Shown here in pieces: positions 1-9,259 of a DNA stretch of 64,000 bases (position 1 is its first letter; each line of letters starts with the position of its first letter). Made by a program: the position numbers and the translations under genes. The DNA comes from Cloacimonetes bacterium UBA5835. Lineage in GTDB: Bacteria > Cloacimonadota > Cloacimonadia > Cloacimonadales > Cloacimonadaceae. The stretch covers positions 1 to 64,000 of the forward strand of contig DJGX01000012.1 in the NCBI GenBank assembly GCA_002432865.1, written 5' to 3'. The notes under the pieces were generated by a model, which was given only the letters and a program-made list of their open reading frames with translations, was not told the DNA's origin and made no database searches.

Positions 1-101
1 AATATACAAATTATTTTTTTGAATGGCGAGAAAAATGTATAAATTCCACGAAGTGAGTGGTATTTTTGTGTAATTCAGATAGGCAAACGAGACAGATTTG
101 T

Positions 102-3100
102 TTATTTCATCAGCATCATTTTACCGGTTTGAATGTATTTTCCTGTTGTAATTTTATACACATATACTCCGCTTGCCACGGATTGATTGTTGTTATCAGT
201 ACCATTCCATATAACAGATTGTTTCCCTGAAGGTTTATAATCATTTATAAGATTGCGGATTAATTGTCCTTTAAGATTATAGATATTTAGGTGAATCCTA
301 TCTGGAGCAGGTAAATCAAAGCAGATAGTGGTTTCAGGATTAAAGGGATTAGGATAGTTATGACAAAATAGATTTGAAGGGTTTTGAATGGGATCCTCAG
401 CAAGCGTAGGATTGGAAGAAATTTTGCAGGCGTAGAGGGAATTTAGACTGTAGCTAATCCCTTTGGGGTTATTACCAAAAGTTGGTAATCCTTCATTTTC
501 TTCACGAAATTTTTTATCCTCAAAATAATAATCATTGATTATATAGGTAGCCAAACCATATGTTTCTTTATTGAGTGACATAAGGTTTGTAATCGCTTTA
601 GCTATTTGTTCAATTAGTACTGGTTCATTATAGTATAGTAATCCGTCGGGTAAAATGTAATGATGCTTGATTTCTTTTAGATAATTATCAGTTCGGGAGA
701 GCCAAAAAAGAGAGTTAACATCGTTGTTATAGGATAAATGATGTAATGTCGAAGATGGATAAATGTACTGTATAGGGATGCTTTCTGTATTTTCCCATAA
801 CATAGTTCCATCATCATTAATAACATTGTAATGTATTTCGTATCTGTTATGTTCCACATTATATTTTAGCATAGAGAAAAAGACTTTTTGTCCATAGCTA
901 GCACCTTCAATTGAAGCGATACCCCAACTCCCACTTGTATCTAATATAATTCCATAGTCACCCCATAAGCCATAACCCAAATTATTGAATTTTTGAACAC
1001 ATAGATTATGCACATTATTTATGTCTGGAGAGACTTGGTTATAATAGAACAGCACAAGTTCATCATTTATTAATCCACAGTTCTGGATTAGATCTAAATT
1101 AGTTCCGCTTGTAATATAACTTCCAGTTAGTGCCCAAGATGGCTCAGGGTTTCCATTTGCATCCAATTTTATTACACCTAATGAATAATCTAGCGCATAA
1201 TCCGCAAAGACAAGGTAATTTCCCAGTATTTTAATTAAGGCAACTCCCTTAGGGGTGCTTTGCTTAAGAATTTTCCCTCCGGTAACCCATTGGGGAACAT
1301 TATTATGCAAACATTGGCCTCTAATAATTTGTGTGTAGAGCAGAGAATAAACTTCTTCCCAGGCAATTATTACATCACCATCAGCGCAAGTCATACAAAA
1401 GTTACAATTAGTATTTGCCACATTTTCTTTTATTAGAACTCCTTTCCCGGGTAATAGAGCAATACCCATATTATCAATCACTTGGTAATATAAATTGAAA
1501 TATTCGTTACCAGAAAGATAAAGGATACCTATCTGATTATCCAGAGTTCTAACAATGGCTTTTAGCAGTTCTATCTCATCAGAATCAGGATTTAGTTCTC
1601 TACCAAATTCTTCCAGCAATGGCGAAAGGTTGTCATTACAGATTTGATAATAGAGTTTACTACTAAGATCGATATTATTAATTTCGAAAACATAACAGGA
1701 GCCTTCTAAAATCTCCACTGCTTGATATTTTTCTACAGACCCGAAGTGTCTGTATTGAAGAGTTTCTCCTTCAGTCTGCAGTAAGATTGAACCAGAAGGA
1801 TCAACTATTTGGCAGCGAACTTCAAAATTTCCATCAGTTAAATCACTCCACGAAACCAGTGCATTAGCAGAAGAATTAAAAATATGAACTCCGTATTTGG
1901 GAAAAACCATATTGGAAATATAAGTTGCAGGAAATGAATAAGTACCGTTTATGGGATCAATGTGAGTTAACATAATTCCAGAATCATAAATTGGATAGTA
2001 CGAATTTATGTAATCCACATAAGCAATATATATAGAATTATCATCCATAATCCTGTAAGTTCCATTATAATAATTCCAATAAAAAGGTAATTCTATAGGA
2101 GCAGACCAACTTGGCTGTAAATCAGCATTCAATTTACAGAGCATAGGGTACAAAGGATATTCTCTATTCAGATAATAATACAAACCCCCATCTGCTGAAG
2201 AACCAAAAGTACTAATTTCCGAAACATTTTCATCATATTGATAAGATATTGGTTCGGGGAAAAGAAGATTACCTGAAGCATCCATTTTTTGAAAAGTAAT
2301 ACTGGAAAGATTGGATTTCCATAGGAAATAATTACCATTCTGCGCACTGAAAATATCATAACAACCTGAAAATTGACTTTGGGTCACCATCGGATTATTA
2401 CCAATAGTATTTCCCTGAGGAGAGATCTTCACCAAGTAGCTGTATAGATAACTGTTTGAATCAGGCTGTACCCATAAATTTACGATAATATTTCCGTCTC
2501 CATCACTAACGACATTGGAAAGATAAAACAAATTGGGAGGTTGCAGTTCAAAAACAAATTCCGAATGCCATTGGTTATTACCTTGAGCATCAAAATTCCA
2601 TCCGTATAGTTTAGGATAGTTTCGGACGAGGACATAGGTAACATAAGCACCTCCATTATTATTGGGTACCAATTTGAATCTATTATAACTAGGTATTCCT
2701 AATCGAATTCCCCTTTCACCCCATAAGAGCTCTCCGTTTAAAGTGACTTTTTGAATATATATTTCACTATCATCATAAGACACTAGTGGATTAATATAAT
2801 TGTAAATAAAAATGAGGCAATTGTCTGAGCTTAATACTTGTTGTATAATGGATTCATCACCGGGAGCATTAGTAATATTATATGGTTCTGAATTCACATT
2901 TGTTCCATTAACACATACTCTATTCATCATTACATTTAAACCGTTATTAGTAGAGGCATTAGTAAAAAACAAAAAATCTCCATTGGGCAGTGTAATACCG
3001 TTTCCATCATATTCTAAATATTGAGAGCTATATATTGGCACTCTTTCGAAGGCATTTAAAATTGAGATAACAATCATAAATACCATTATTAGAAAAGACT

Positions 3101-3107
3101 TTTTCAT
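102..3107 (-). CDS. Large secreted protein with FlgD-like C-terminal tail domain
   Basis: A 1001-residue protein with an N-terminal signal peptide: Lys-Lys followed by a hydrophobic run over about residues 4-18. The long middle part is rich in Tyr, Asn and short aromatic beta-type segments, suggesting a repetitive beta-propeller-like fold, and I recognise no enzyme motif in it. The last 85 residues, from about 917, begin NYPNPFNPETTI and end in a GVYVYKI...GKMMLMK pattern. That is the FlgD-Ig-like tail module common on exported proteins of Cloacimonadota, Bacteroidota and relatives, where it is thought to serve export or surface attachment. The start is supported by GAGGAG a few bases upstream of the ATG. 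It is probably monocistronic. The export role is inference; the tail and the signal peptide are seen directly. Confidence 0.85.
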   Translation of the reverse strand: MKKSFLIMVFMIVISILNAFERVPIYSSQYLEYDGNGITLPNGDFLFFTNASTNNGLNVMMNRVCVNGTNVNSEPYNITNAPGDESIIQQVLSSDNCLIFIYNYINPLVSYDDSEIYIQKVTLNGELLWGERGIRLGIPSYNRFKLVPNNNGGAYVTYVLVRNYPKLYGWNFDAQGNNQWHSEFVFELQPPNLFYLSNVVSDGDGNIIVNLWVQPDSNSYLYSYLVKISPQGNTIGNNPMVTQSQFSGCYDIFSAQNGNYFLWKSNLSSITFQKMDASGNLLFPEPISYQYDENVSEISTFGSSADGGLYYYLNREYPLYPMLCKLNADLQPSWSAPIELPFYWNYYNGTYRIMDDNSIYIAYVDYINSYYPIYDSGIMLTHIDPINGTYSFPATYISNMVFPKYGVHIFNSSANALVSWSDLTDGNFEVRCQIVDPSGSILLQTEGETLQYRHFGSVEKYQAVEILEGSCYVFEINNIDLSSKLYYQICNDNLSPLLEEFGRELNPDSDEIELLKAIVRTLDNQIGILYLSGNEYFNLYYQVIDNMGIALLPGKGVLIKENVANTNCNFCMTCADGDVIIAWEEVYSLLYTQIIRGQCLHNNVPQWVTGGKILKQSTPKGVALIKILGNYLVFADYALDYSLGVIKLDANGNPEPSWALTGSYITSGTNLDLIQNCGLINDELVLFYYNQVSPDINNVHNLCVQKFNNLGYGLWGDYGIILDTSGSWGIASIEGASYGQKVFFSMLKYNVEHNRYEIHYNVINDDGTMLWENTESIPIQYIYPSSTLHHLSYNNDVNSLFWLSRTDNYLKEIKHHYILPDGLLYYNEPVLIEQIAKAITNLMSLNKETYGLATYIINDYYFEDKKFREENEGLPTFGNNPKGISYSLNSLYACKISSNPTLAEDPIQNPSNLFCHNYPNPFNPETTICFDLPAPDRIHLNIYNLKGQLIRNLINDYKPSGKQSVIWNGTDNNNQSVASGVYVYKITTGKYIQTGKMMLMK

Positions 3108-3367
3108 TATTGTCTCCTCTTTTCAGTTCTTTAAAGGACAAATGACATTTATTTCTTTATAATAATAAGCAATCTATATTCCATTTTCATTTATATTGTT
3201 GAAACTAGATTTTTCTTCTTTAGTAAGATAGATCCATTTTGCCTTTCTAATAACCTCAGTTCTTTTTAATAGCCTACAAGCCAGCTTATCAGTATCTTTC
3301 CCATGGCAGTTTAATCAGAAAAAAGTTTAATTTGCCATATCGCTTCAAAGCGTTACATTATGATAAG

Positions 3368-4036
3368 ATGACAAAAGAGGTACAGTTGAAAAATCGTTTT
3401 ATTGTGATTAGTTGTTTGGTTATTGTATCGATAACCTTTATTTATCTATATTTTGCAGTAACATCTCCTGAAGGAAGGAATTGCCTTAGTTCATCTTTTA
3501 TAGACCTTTCTGAAGAGCCTGTTCAAAAGGTTAATAGAGATGCCTATATCCCAAATATTGTGTTAGGCAGTAGAGAATATACTATAATCCCACTAGCAGA
3601 GTATCGGATAGCAGGAATGGTAGTAAGCAAAAAAAGATATCATCGCGGATTTATGAGTGATTTATCGCCCTATGATTTTGCTCTTATTTGGGGAAAAACA
3701 TCAGAGTATCTACCTTATTTGAAATTTGATCAGATAGTAAGATTTTGTTTATATAAATATAAAACTGGAGCGCCCATTGATATTCAATACTTAAATGAAC
3801 ATTTTAGCAATAATCATCTGATTCCTGCAAACAAGAATATAAAACAGGCTATGGGAAAGGTAAAAAAGAAAGATATAGTACAACTGGAAGGGCACTTAGT
3901 TAATGTTCTAGGTCGGGATAAGAAAAAGCGTTTTAGTTCTTGGAACACAAGTACAACCAGAACAGACGAGGGTAATGGCGCTTGTGAGATTATTTATGTA
4001 ACTTGTTTACGCATTAATCACAAAGAGTATTTTTAG
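3368..4036 (+). CDS. Membrane-anchored conserved protein of unknown function
   Basis: A 222-residue protein when read from the ATG at 3368. The frame stays open upstream to a TTG at 3332, but neither start has a convincing ribosome site. One transmembrane helix lies at about residues 11-29, followed by a soluble domain. The soluble part carries WGKTSE, NNHLIPAN, a VQLEGHLV strand and TRTDEGNGACE near the C-terminus. From memory this spacing resembles a widespread family of small single-pass proteins with WGxxS, HLIPA and R-D-x-G-x-GACE motifs and no known function. It stands alone, convergent with the peroxiredoxin gene. I assign no function. Confidence 0.72.
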   Translation: MTKEVQLKNRFIVISCLVIVSITFIYLYFAVTSPEGRNCLSSSFIDLSEEPVQKVNRDAYIPNIVLGSREYTIIPLAEYRIAGMVVSKKRYHRGFMSDLSPYDFALIWGKTSEYLPYLKFDQIVRFCLYKYKTGAPIDIQYLNEHFSNNHLIPANKNIKQAMGKVKKKDIVQLEGHLVNVLGRDKKKRFSSWNTSTTRTDEGNGACEIIYVTCLRINHKEYF

Positions 4037-4061
4037 GACATTCCCTTTGATATTATGGGAT

Positions 4062-4089
4062 AAAAAAAGGGCAGTTTTTTACGCTGCCC
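4062..4089 (-). terminator. Rho-independent terminator of the peroxiredoxin gene
   Basis: Read on the minus strand, the stem GGGCAG, a 9-base loop, the stem CTGCCC and then seven T residues lie about 10 bp after the peroxiredoxin stop codon. The stem plus U-tract order is canonical for this strand only. On the plus strand the T residues lie in the loop. Confidence 0.8.
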
Positions 4090-4099
4090 ACATAAACAA

Positions 4100-4822
4100 T
4101 TATTTCTTTCTACTCTTGGTAGTTGCTTTAGAAGGATTTACCTGTTTCTTTACCTGTTTAGCTTTTGCATCGCGATATGAAAACCACCAATCATAACCCT
4201 CAATTTCCCCTTTCTTTATTTTAGCGAGACGCTCATTAGCTGCTTCAACAGTAGAAGCGGCAGGAATAATAACCTTATCTCCAATCAGTTCATTTTTGGG
4301 CCAATTGGCAGGCATAGAACAAGCATTATTATCTGAGAACTGCATTCCTTCAACGGCACGGAGAATTTCCTCCATATTACGTCCAAGTTCTTGTGGATAG
4401 TATAAAATAATTCTTATTTTGCCTTTATCATCAACAATGAATACTGCTCTGACAGTATTAGTTCCCTTTCCAGGATGAATAAGCCCTAATTTGTTTGCTA
4501 TGGCACCAGTATCAGCAATTATGGGAAATTGAATCTCTACTCCAAGGTGTTCTTTAATCCATTCTTCCCATTTAATATGGGAAAACACTTGATCAACACT
4601 CATCCCAATAAGCTCCGTATTTAAAGCTTTGAATTTAGGATATAGCTTTTGAAAAGCAACAAATTCGGTTGTGCATACGGGTGTAAAATCTGCTGGATGG
4701 CTAAAAAAAACGAACCACTTCCCAGCCATATCTTTAGGAAGGTTCATAATACCTTTTGTAGTAATGACAGTCATCTCAGGGAAAAAATCCCCCAACAATG
4801 GCATTCCTTCTCTCGTTTCCAT
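4100..4822 (-). CDS. Peroxiredoxin, Prx6 / 1-Cys-like type
   Basis: A 240-residue thiol peroxidase that would reduce hydrogen peroxide and alkyl hydroperoxides in the cytoplasm. The active-site segment SHPADFTPVCTTE places the peroxidatic cysteine at residue 50 with the conserved Pro and Thr before it. The Prx6 C-terminal extension is present (PANWPKNELIGDKV, then DWWFSYR at 201-207). Archaeal-type relatives carry a resolving cysteine pair around the DWWFC segment. Here that position is Ser, and the only other cysteine is C168, in NACSMPANW. A Lys-rich tail of about 30 residues follows. AAGGAG precedes the ATG at good spacing, and a clear terminator follows. The gene is monocistronic. The family call is firm; the recycling mechanism is open. 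Confidence 0.93.
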   Translation of the reverse strand: METREGMPLLGDFFPEMTVITTKGIMNLPKDMAGKWFVFFSHPADFTPVCTTEFVAFQKLYPKFKALNTELIGMSVDQVFSHIKWEEWIKEHLGVEIQFPIIADTGAIANKLGLIHPGKGTNTVRAVFIVDDKGKIRIILYYPQELGRNMEEILRAVEGMQFSDNNACSMPANWPKNELIGDKVIIPAASTVEAANERLAKIKKGEIEGYDWWFSYRDAKAKQVKKQVNPSKATTKSRKK

Positions 4823-5061
4823 TATTATCTCCTTTATAGATTTTTGGTCTATCTATATAATAATGCCAATATTGCAATAAACAAATTTAATGTTGTAAAT
4901 CGGGACGATGGCAATCATTATGCGTAAAATAAATTAGCATCCCTTTATATGAATGCCAAAAGGAAGATAGTAGATTTTCACTTAGCTTTTGTTTTTTTTC
5001 CGGGATTCAATATGCAAGATAATGATCCTAACATATACTCTAACCATATAGGGCTTGATAC

Positions 5062-5106
5062 ATTCCCGTATCATTCCCTTATCCGATATGGGAATCATAA
5101 GGGAAT
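5062..5106 (+). repeat. Dispersed palindromic repeat, copy A
   Basis: A 45-bp element built around an interrupted palindrome: CATTCCCTTATC, a centre, then GATATGGGAATCAT. Its inner 23 bp (5073-5095) is nearly self-complementary. The reverse complement of 40283-40326 matches 40 of 43 positions by eye, so the two copies lie in opposite orientation. Neither copy lies in a credible gene. Confidence 0.75.
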
Positions 5107-5239
5107 GCTATGGGATGCTTATGAGTTTCGAATAAGTTATATGTTTCATCCTAAATAAGTTGACACAAGAACAAAGAAAGGAGATACAGAAATGAGTGAG
5201 GTGTCCTGAAAATAGCAGACTAAAATTAAGGAGAAAGAT

Positions 5240-5329
5240 ATGCGTAAAAAAATCTACTTAAAAGGAAGTATATTAAAGATAGCGATACCTTCGAACCTAA
5301 AGTTGCTGATATCTGTGGAATCTGCGTGA
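5240..5329 (+). pseudogene. Short start-of-gene remnant
   Basis: An ATG with AAGGAG at good spacing opens a 29-codon frame beginning MRKKIYLKG and then stops. The 3' half merges into the TCTGTGGAATCTGCGTGA type of low-complexity repeat seen again at 5630-5790, which suggests a gene start joined to repeat sequence. It may be the 5' end of a lost transposase or other gene. No family can be assigned from so few residues. Confidence 0.25.
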
Positions 5330-5427
5330 GTTATTTTTGGAAAGATTGACATCCTGTCTCTCCTCTTACAGTCAAATTGTGTAATTCCCGCAATATTGAA
5401 TGATAGCTTTATAGTGTGTTTGTTGTG

Positions 5428-5447
5428 GGTTGATGAAAACATCAACC
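5428..5447. repeat. Small perfect hairpin
   Basis: GGTTGATG, an AAAA loop, then CATCAACC forms a perfect 8-bp stem. It is followed on the plus strand by a T-containing stretch. It sits at the head of the tandem repeats and is probably part of the same repeat family rather than a terminator, since no gene ends just before it. Confidence 0.4.
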
Positions 5448-5462
5448 TTCCTGTATTTTAGC

Positions 5463-5571
5463 CAGGTTAAAATCCATCGCTCAAATCTGTCGTCCCGATG
5501 GGACTTTTTTTATTCGTTCTTCTTGTCTCCGGGTTAAAATCCGTCGTTAGTATGTATCGTTCCTAATGGAT
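5463..5571 (+). repeat. Diverged tandem repeat pair (GGTTAAAATCC type)
   Basis: Two copies about 66 bp apart share the skeleton GGTTAAAATCCNTCG, a variable 12-14 bases, then TCGT-CC-ATGG. They lie at about 5463-5504 and 5529-5571. The unit is non-coding and the copies have drifted by point changes. Confidence 0.55.
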
Positions 5572-5581
5572 ATTAAATTAG

Positions 5582-5837
5582 AAATCCTCTTAATCCTAAA
5601 ATCCTAAAATCCTGGTTTCTAAAATTATATCTGCGTAATCAGCGTAATCTGTGTGAAAAATCTTCGGTGACATCGGTGGCTAGGAAAAAATGCGGAGGAA
5701 CGGCGTCCTCCGTCTACACATCTAAATCCTCTTAATCCTTGTTTCTAAAGTTATATCTGCGTAATCAGCGTAATCTGCGTGAAAAATCTTCGGTGACTTC
5801 GGTGGCTAGAAAAAAATGCGGAGGAACGAAATCCTCC
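5582..5837 (+). repeat. Direct repeat of about 115-130 bp, two copies
   Basis: Copy 1 (about 5582-5711) and copy 2 (about 5724-5837) share, in order, AAATCCTCTTAATCCT, TTTCTAAA, TATATCTGCGTAATCAGCG, GTGAAAAATCTTCGGTGAC, TCGGTGGCTAG and a GGAGGA...TCCTCC hairpin. Copy 1 has extra internal AAATCCT units. The second copy ends about 16 bp before the end of the Gfo/Idh/MocA gene, so it lies just downstream of that gene's stop codon. Confidence 0.75.
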
Positions 5838-5853
5838 AGCTATAAATTACAGT

Positions 5854-6882
5854 TTATAAAGGTAGAGAAATACGCTTACCGGTTTTTGCTGAACGATAAA
5901 TGGCCTGAATGATCTCAACAGATTTTCTGCCATCGCGTCCATCAGTTGAAGGTACATCTTTACCTAAAAGTACATCTATCACATTGCGGTAATAGGGGTT
6001 ATGTCCGAAGCCATAAACATTAGGTGGTTGATAATTAGCATCTTGGGCAATGCGATCATCATCATCATAATCTTCGAATTCCCATTTTTCTATTTTGTTA
6101 ACGGCTACTCCTCCAATTTTCACAGTTCCTTTTTCTCCAATTATAGTTATTGATCCTTCAAAATTTTTGGGAAAAGTTAGCATAGTAACATTTAAAGTGG
6201 CAATAATACCATTCCGAAAATGGAGGATTGCACAACCCGTATCTTCAGCTTCAATTCTGCGTGCCATAGTTGCTGTGTAAGCCATAACATTATCTACATT
6301 TCCTAAAAGCCAATAAAGTGCATCTACATAATGGCTTGCTTGATTCATAAAAGCACCTCCATCAAATTCCCATGTCCCGCGCCATTTTTCTGCATCATAA
6401 TAGGCTTGAGGTCTTTGCCAAAAAACATTTGATTCAGCTAAATAGATTCTGCCAAAGCGTCCTTTATCAATTGCTCTTTTTAGTAGTTGCATAGTAGAAT
6501 TAAGGCGATTTTGTTTAACAACAAAAAGTTTAACATTATTGGCATCACAAGCTCTGATTAGAGCATCGGCTGCTTCGATATTAGTAGCCATAGGTTTCTC
6601 TGTTAACACATTAATTCTATGATTGGCTGCATCAATACCTATTTGAGGATGCAAGCCACTTGGGGTGCAGATAGAAACAAGATCTAAATTTTCTTTTTCC
6701 ATCATCTCCTTATAATTGGTATAAAGTTTTTTAATTCCGTAGTTATCGGAAACGGTCTGCAATCTTGAATCAATAACATCGCAAGCAGCAACGAATTCAG
6801 CTTCCTGGATTTGAGAAACGGCATCAAAATGGTTTTTAGAAATACGGCCACAGCCAATTATTCCTATTTTAATTGTTTCCAT
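5854..6882 (-). CDS. Gfo/Idh/MocA-family sugar dehydrogenase (WlbA/WbpB-like)
   Basis: A 342-residue NAD(P)-dependent oxidoreductase. The N-terminal Rossmann motif is GIIGCGRISKNHFDA (residues 7-21). EKPM at 95-98 supplies the family Lys, and the second domain carries GGAFMNQASHYVD with H184 and D187. The phrases CGRISKNH and ICTPSGLHP resemble enzymes that oxidise UDP-N-acetylglucosaminuronate at C3 during synthesis of acylated diamino-uronic acids. The setting, downstream of an epimerase and a GT2 in a glycan cluster, agrees. AAGGAG lies upstream and the epimerase ends 17 bp before. The family is certain; the exact sugar is inferred. Confidence 0.88.
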   Translation of the reverse strand: METIKIGIIGCGRISKNHFDAVSQIQEAEFVAACDVIDSRLQTVSDNYGIKKLYTNYKEMMEKENLDLVSICTPSGLHPQIGIDAANHRINVLTEKPMATNIEAADALIRACDANNVKLFVVKQNRLNSTMQLLKRAIDKGRFGRIYLAESNVFWQRPQAYYDAEKWRGTWEFDGGAFMNQASHYVDALYWLLGNVDNVMAYTATMARRIEAEDTGCAILHFRNGIIATLNVTMLTFPKNFEGSITIIGEKGTVKIGGVAVNKIEKWEFEDYDDDDRIAQDANYQPPNVYGFGHNPYYRNVIDVLLGKDVPSTDGRDGRKSVEIIQAIYRSAKTGKRISLPL

Positions 6883-6899
6883 AATAAAACTCCTTCATA

Positions 6900-7892
6900 T
6901 TATTCATTTAAAGATAGATACCAATTGCACATTTCGACAATGCTATCTTTTAGTGGAACTCTTTGAATAAAACCTGCTTTTTTTGCTTTTTCAGCTGTAA
7001 AATAGGTAGCAGTTCCCAATTTACGCATTCTATCACTGTTTACAGGTATGTCTATGGAAAAAAGTTTAGCAGGAATATCAAACAGATATCCAATACCGAT
7101 AGCTGCTTTTAAAGGTATTTTAATTCGCGGCATTTTAAAACCGGGATTACTACATATAAGCTCCATCAGCTCTTTAAGAGTTAAATACGGTTCATCTATG
7201 CAGTTATAATGCTCGAATCCTGGTTTTAATTGCTGGATAGCAAAACAAGTCATATCAATAACAGTATATATTGAAACGATAGTTTTTATATGATTGCCCT
7301 CACCTATTGTTAAATATGGTCTTCTATGTAGAGTATCAATCAGTTTATAAGTATTGGTAATGTTGCGAGGTCCAAAAATAGCTGCAGGGCGCAATACTAC
7401 AAGTTCTCGTTTTGGATTTTCCTGTTGCCATTTTATACAAAGGAGTTCACCAGCCAGCTTGGAAGCGCCATAAGCGCTGTCAGGTTTATAAGGAAAATCC
7501 TCATTAGCTTCTCCCTGAGGGTGTCCAAAAACACCTACTGAACTGAAATAGATCATTTTATTGATATTCTGCTGATTGGCAAAACTAATTAGAGTTTTGG
7601 TGCCATATTTATTATGGCTATAGTATTCCGCGTGGGAAATTCCGAAATCATTTTTTGCAGCAGCACAATGTATTATCAAATCTATAGGGCTGTTATACTT
7701 TTTAAGATAAGTATCAGAGACCTTATTCAGCTCTTTCAGAGACCGTATATCACCTATCATCGTTTCCGAATGTTTTTTATAATCGCATTGGTCACTGATA
7801 TCTATTCCGATAACTTGATGTCCCTCTTCTTCTAATTTCCACATTAAATTGGATCCAACAAAACCGTTACTGCCCGTAATTAATATATTCAT
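6900..7892 (-). CDS. NAD-dependent epimerase/dehydratase (extended SDR)
   Basis: A 330-residue extended short-chain dehydrogenase acting on a nucleotide sugar. It has the GSNGFVG cofactor motif at residues 7-13, D31 after the second strand, the FSSVGVFG active-site strand (Ser117/118) and catalytic Y141-x3-K145 in YGASK. The C-terminal half would bind the substrate and shows no motif that fixes the specificity (4-epimerase, 4,6-dehydratase or reductase). It is the middle gene of a three-gene minus-strand run, 10 bp after the GT2 gene and 17 bp before the Gfo/Idh/MocA gene, so a role in making an activated sugar for a surface glycan is likely. Confidence 0.88.
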   Translation of the reverse strand: MNILITGSNGFVGSNLMWKLEEEGHQVIGIDISDQCDYKKHSETMIGDIRSLKELNKVSDTYLKKYNSPIDLIIHCAAAKNDFGISHAEYYSHNKYGTKTLISFANQQNINKMIYFSSVGVFGHPQGEANEDFPYKPDSAYGASKLAGELLCIKWQQENPKRELVVLRPAAIFGPRNITNTYKLIDTLHRRPYLTIGEGNHIKTIVSIYTVIDMTCFAIQQLKPGFEHYNCIDEPYLTLKELMELICSNPGFKMPRIKIPLKAAIGIGYLFDIPAKLFSIDIPVNSDRMRKLGTATYFTAEKAKKAGFIQRVPLKDSIVEMCNWYLSLNE

Positions 7893-7902
7893 TTATCCTC
7901 CA

Positions 7903-9051
7903 TTAACGTAAAGGGTTCCAAAGATCATACTTTTTATCTTGTAGGAAATGGAAAAAGGCAACCGCAGAAGAATATACCATAGCTACAAAATATCCTGCCA
8001 AACCGGTTAGAGGTATGTGTTTTCCTTTTGCTTGACTTATGAGCCCCAATGTCCCAAGTAGATAAACTACTATCTGCAGGATGAAAACAACCCTGTAAAA
8101 ACCAACTGAGATCAAAAAAGCGTTGGAAATGAATCCTGTCAACACAAAAACAAAAAACAACCAACGCAACAGCTTGTGCGAAAAGAAGATAAAACTGACA
8201 GCTGGATAGCGAAAAGGATTCAAAAGTTCTTTATTCCGCTTTAAAACAAACCATTCTTGGGTAATAATCCTAATTTTTCTCTGAACCTCTTCCGTTGCTT
8301 TTTCTGTAACCTCCAGTGAAATTGTAGCTCGAGGTTCATAAGTTGCATAATATCCATTCTTTATAATCAGTAAAACTCTTTCGAAATCATCGGGGCTATT
8401 AGAACTTATAGGAGTAAATAGTTCTCTTTTAATTAAATACATAACTCCAGTAGCACCAATAATCGTTTTAAATTTTGATTCCATTAATTTCAGAAATGAC
8501 TCGTATTTCCAATAAATCCCTTCTCCCGATTCCCTGTTTCCTTTATCGACTTTTTTTACAGCACCCGATACCAAACCGATTCTTCTATCAGATAGCATAT
8601 TAGCTACCAGTATTTTAACGCTATCAGGTTCAAATAAACAATCAGCATCTGTAGATAATATATACTCAGTATCAAGCATTGGCAAAACTAAATTATGCGC
8701 ATTTTGTTTACCTGCCCTCGGTTTTTGAATTACTAGAGATATATTATAATTGGTGTATTTTTCTACTATTTCATTGGTTTTATCGGTTGAATCATCAGAA
8801 ATCACTATCATTTTTATTTTATCTTTGGGATAGTCTAAGTTTAAAAAAGATTGAATCTTTGCTTCAATTAACTTTTCTTCGTTATAAGCAGGACATAGTA
8901 CCGTAATAGAAGGATATTCATCAGGTTCGGGATAAAGAGATTTCTTTTTTGTAAACAGAGCGTTGAATATGAATAAAATTAATCCATACCCGAAAAGATG
9001 GTAAGCTAAAAGCAGCCATGAAACCCAGAATACTATCTTCGCTATGGTCAT
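7903..9051 (-). CDS. Membrane-associated family 2 glycosyltransferase
   Basis: A 382-residue processive-type GT2. One N-terminal helix (about residues 5-30) is followed by the catalytic domain: ITVLCPAYNEE at 49-59, SDDSTD at 85-90, the STDAD metal-binding motif with D135 and D137, and an acceptor-side SPDDFE. Two or three helices follow at about 295-370. The sequence after the catalytic domain has QEWFVLKRN in place of a clean QxxRW motif. The protein would add sugars from nucleotide donors at the inner membrane. AAGGA lies upstream of the ATG. It is first in the minus-strand run and diverges from the flippase gene across about 200 bp. Confidence 0.88.
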   Translation of the reverse strand: MTIAKIVFWVSWLLLAYHLFGYGLILFIFNALFTKKKSLYPEPDEYPSITVLCPAYNEEKLIEAKIQSFLNLDYPKDKIKMIVISDDSTDKTNEIVEKYTNYNISLVIQKPRAGKQNAHNLVLPMLDTEYILSTDADCLFEPDSVKILVANMLSDRRIGLVSGAVKKVDKGNRESGEGIYWKYESFLKLMESKFKTIIGATGVMYLIKRELFTPISSNSPDDFERVLLIIKNGYYATYEPRATISLEVTEKATEEVQRKIRIITQEWFVLKRNKELLNPFRYPAVSFIFFSHKLLRWLFFVFVLTGFISNAFLISVGFYRVVFILQIVVYLLGTLGLISQAKGKHIPLTGLAGYFVAMVYSSAVAFFHFLQDKKYDLWNPLR

Positions 9052-9181
9052 TTATTTTCCTTTACATCCTATACACCAACAGTTTAACAATCTGTCAATA
9101 TTTATAAATCACAATTATTAACAGGGTTGAGCTGTCAAGCAGAATTCACTACCACTAACAGTATCGAATTTAGTTTTACAA

Positions 9182-9227
9182 TTGACAAAAAGGCAGGGAT
9201 TATGTTTATGGCATTATGAATTATAAT
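9182..9227 (+). promoter_or_regulatory. Possible promoter for the flippase/GT9 genes
   Basis: TTGACA at 9182-9187 matches a sigma-70-type -35 box, and TATAAT occurs at 9222-9227. The gap between them is too long for one promoter. TTTATG at 9205-9210 would give 17 bp spacing but is a poor -10. The region is the divergent gap between the GT2 and flippase genes, so promoters are expected here. The exact boxes are uncertain. Confidence 0.3.
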
Positions 9228-9259
9228 AGAAAATTTAGTGCTAATTACCCAAGAGAAAA

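Larger units (their letters stand above)
4823..5853. other. 1 kb non-coding, repeat-rich region
   Basis: No convincing gene is present. In order it holds the peroxiredoxin promoter region, a palindromic repeat (5062-5106), two short start-like remnants, a small hairpin (5428-5447), a diverged tandem pair (5463-5571) and a longer tandem pair (5582-5837). At 5192 an ATG after AAAGGAG is stopped after 5 codons. At 5240 an ATG after AAGGAG is stopped after 29 codons and begins MRKKIYLKG. Both look like 5' ends of lost genes. The bases just before the second one (GTGTCCTGAAAATAGCAGAC) could be the end of a decayed insertion sequence, but this is only a suggestion. Confidence 0.6.

Noticed and set aside
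4949..5158. A 69-codon open frame on the plus strand in the 4.8-5.85 kb gap
   Set aside because: It runs across the palindromic repeat, has no ribosome site and no protein-like composition; the repeat explains the open frame.
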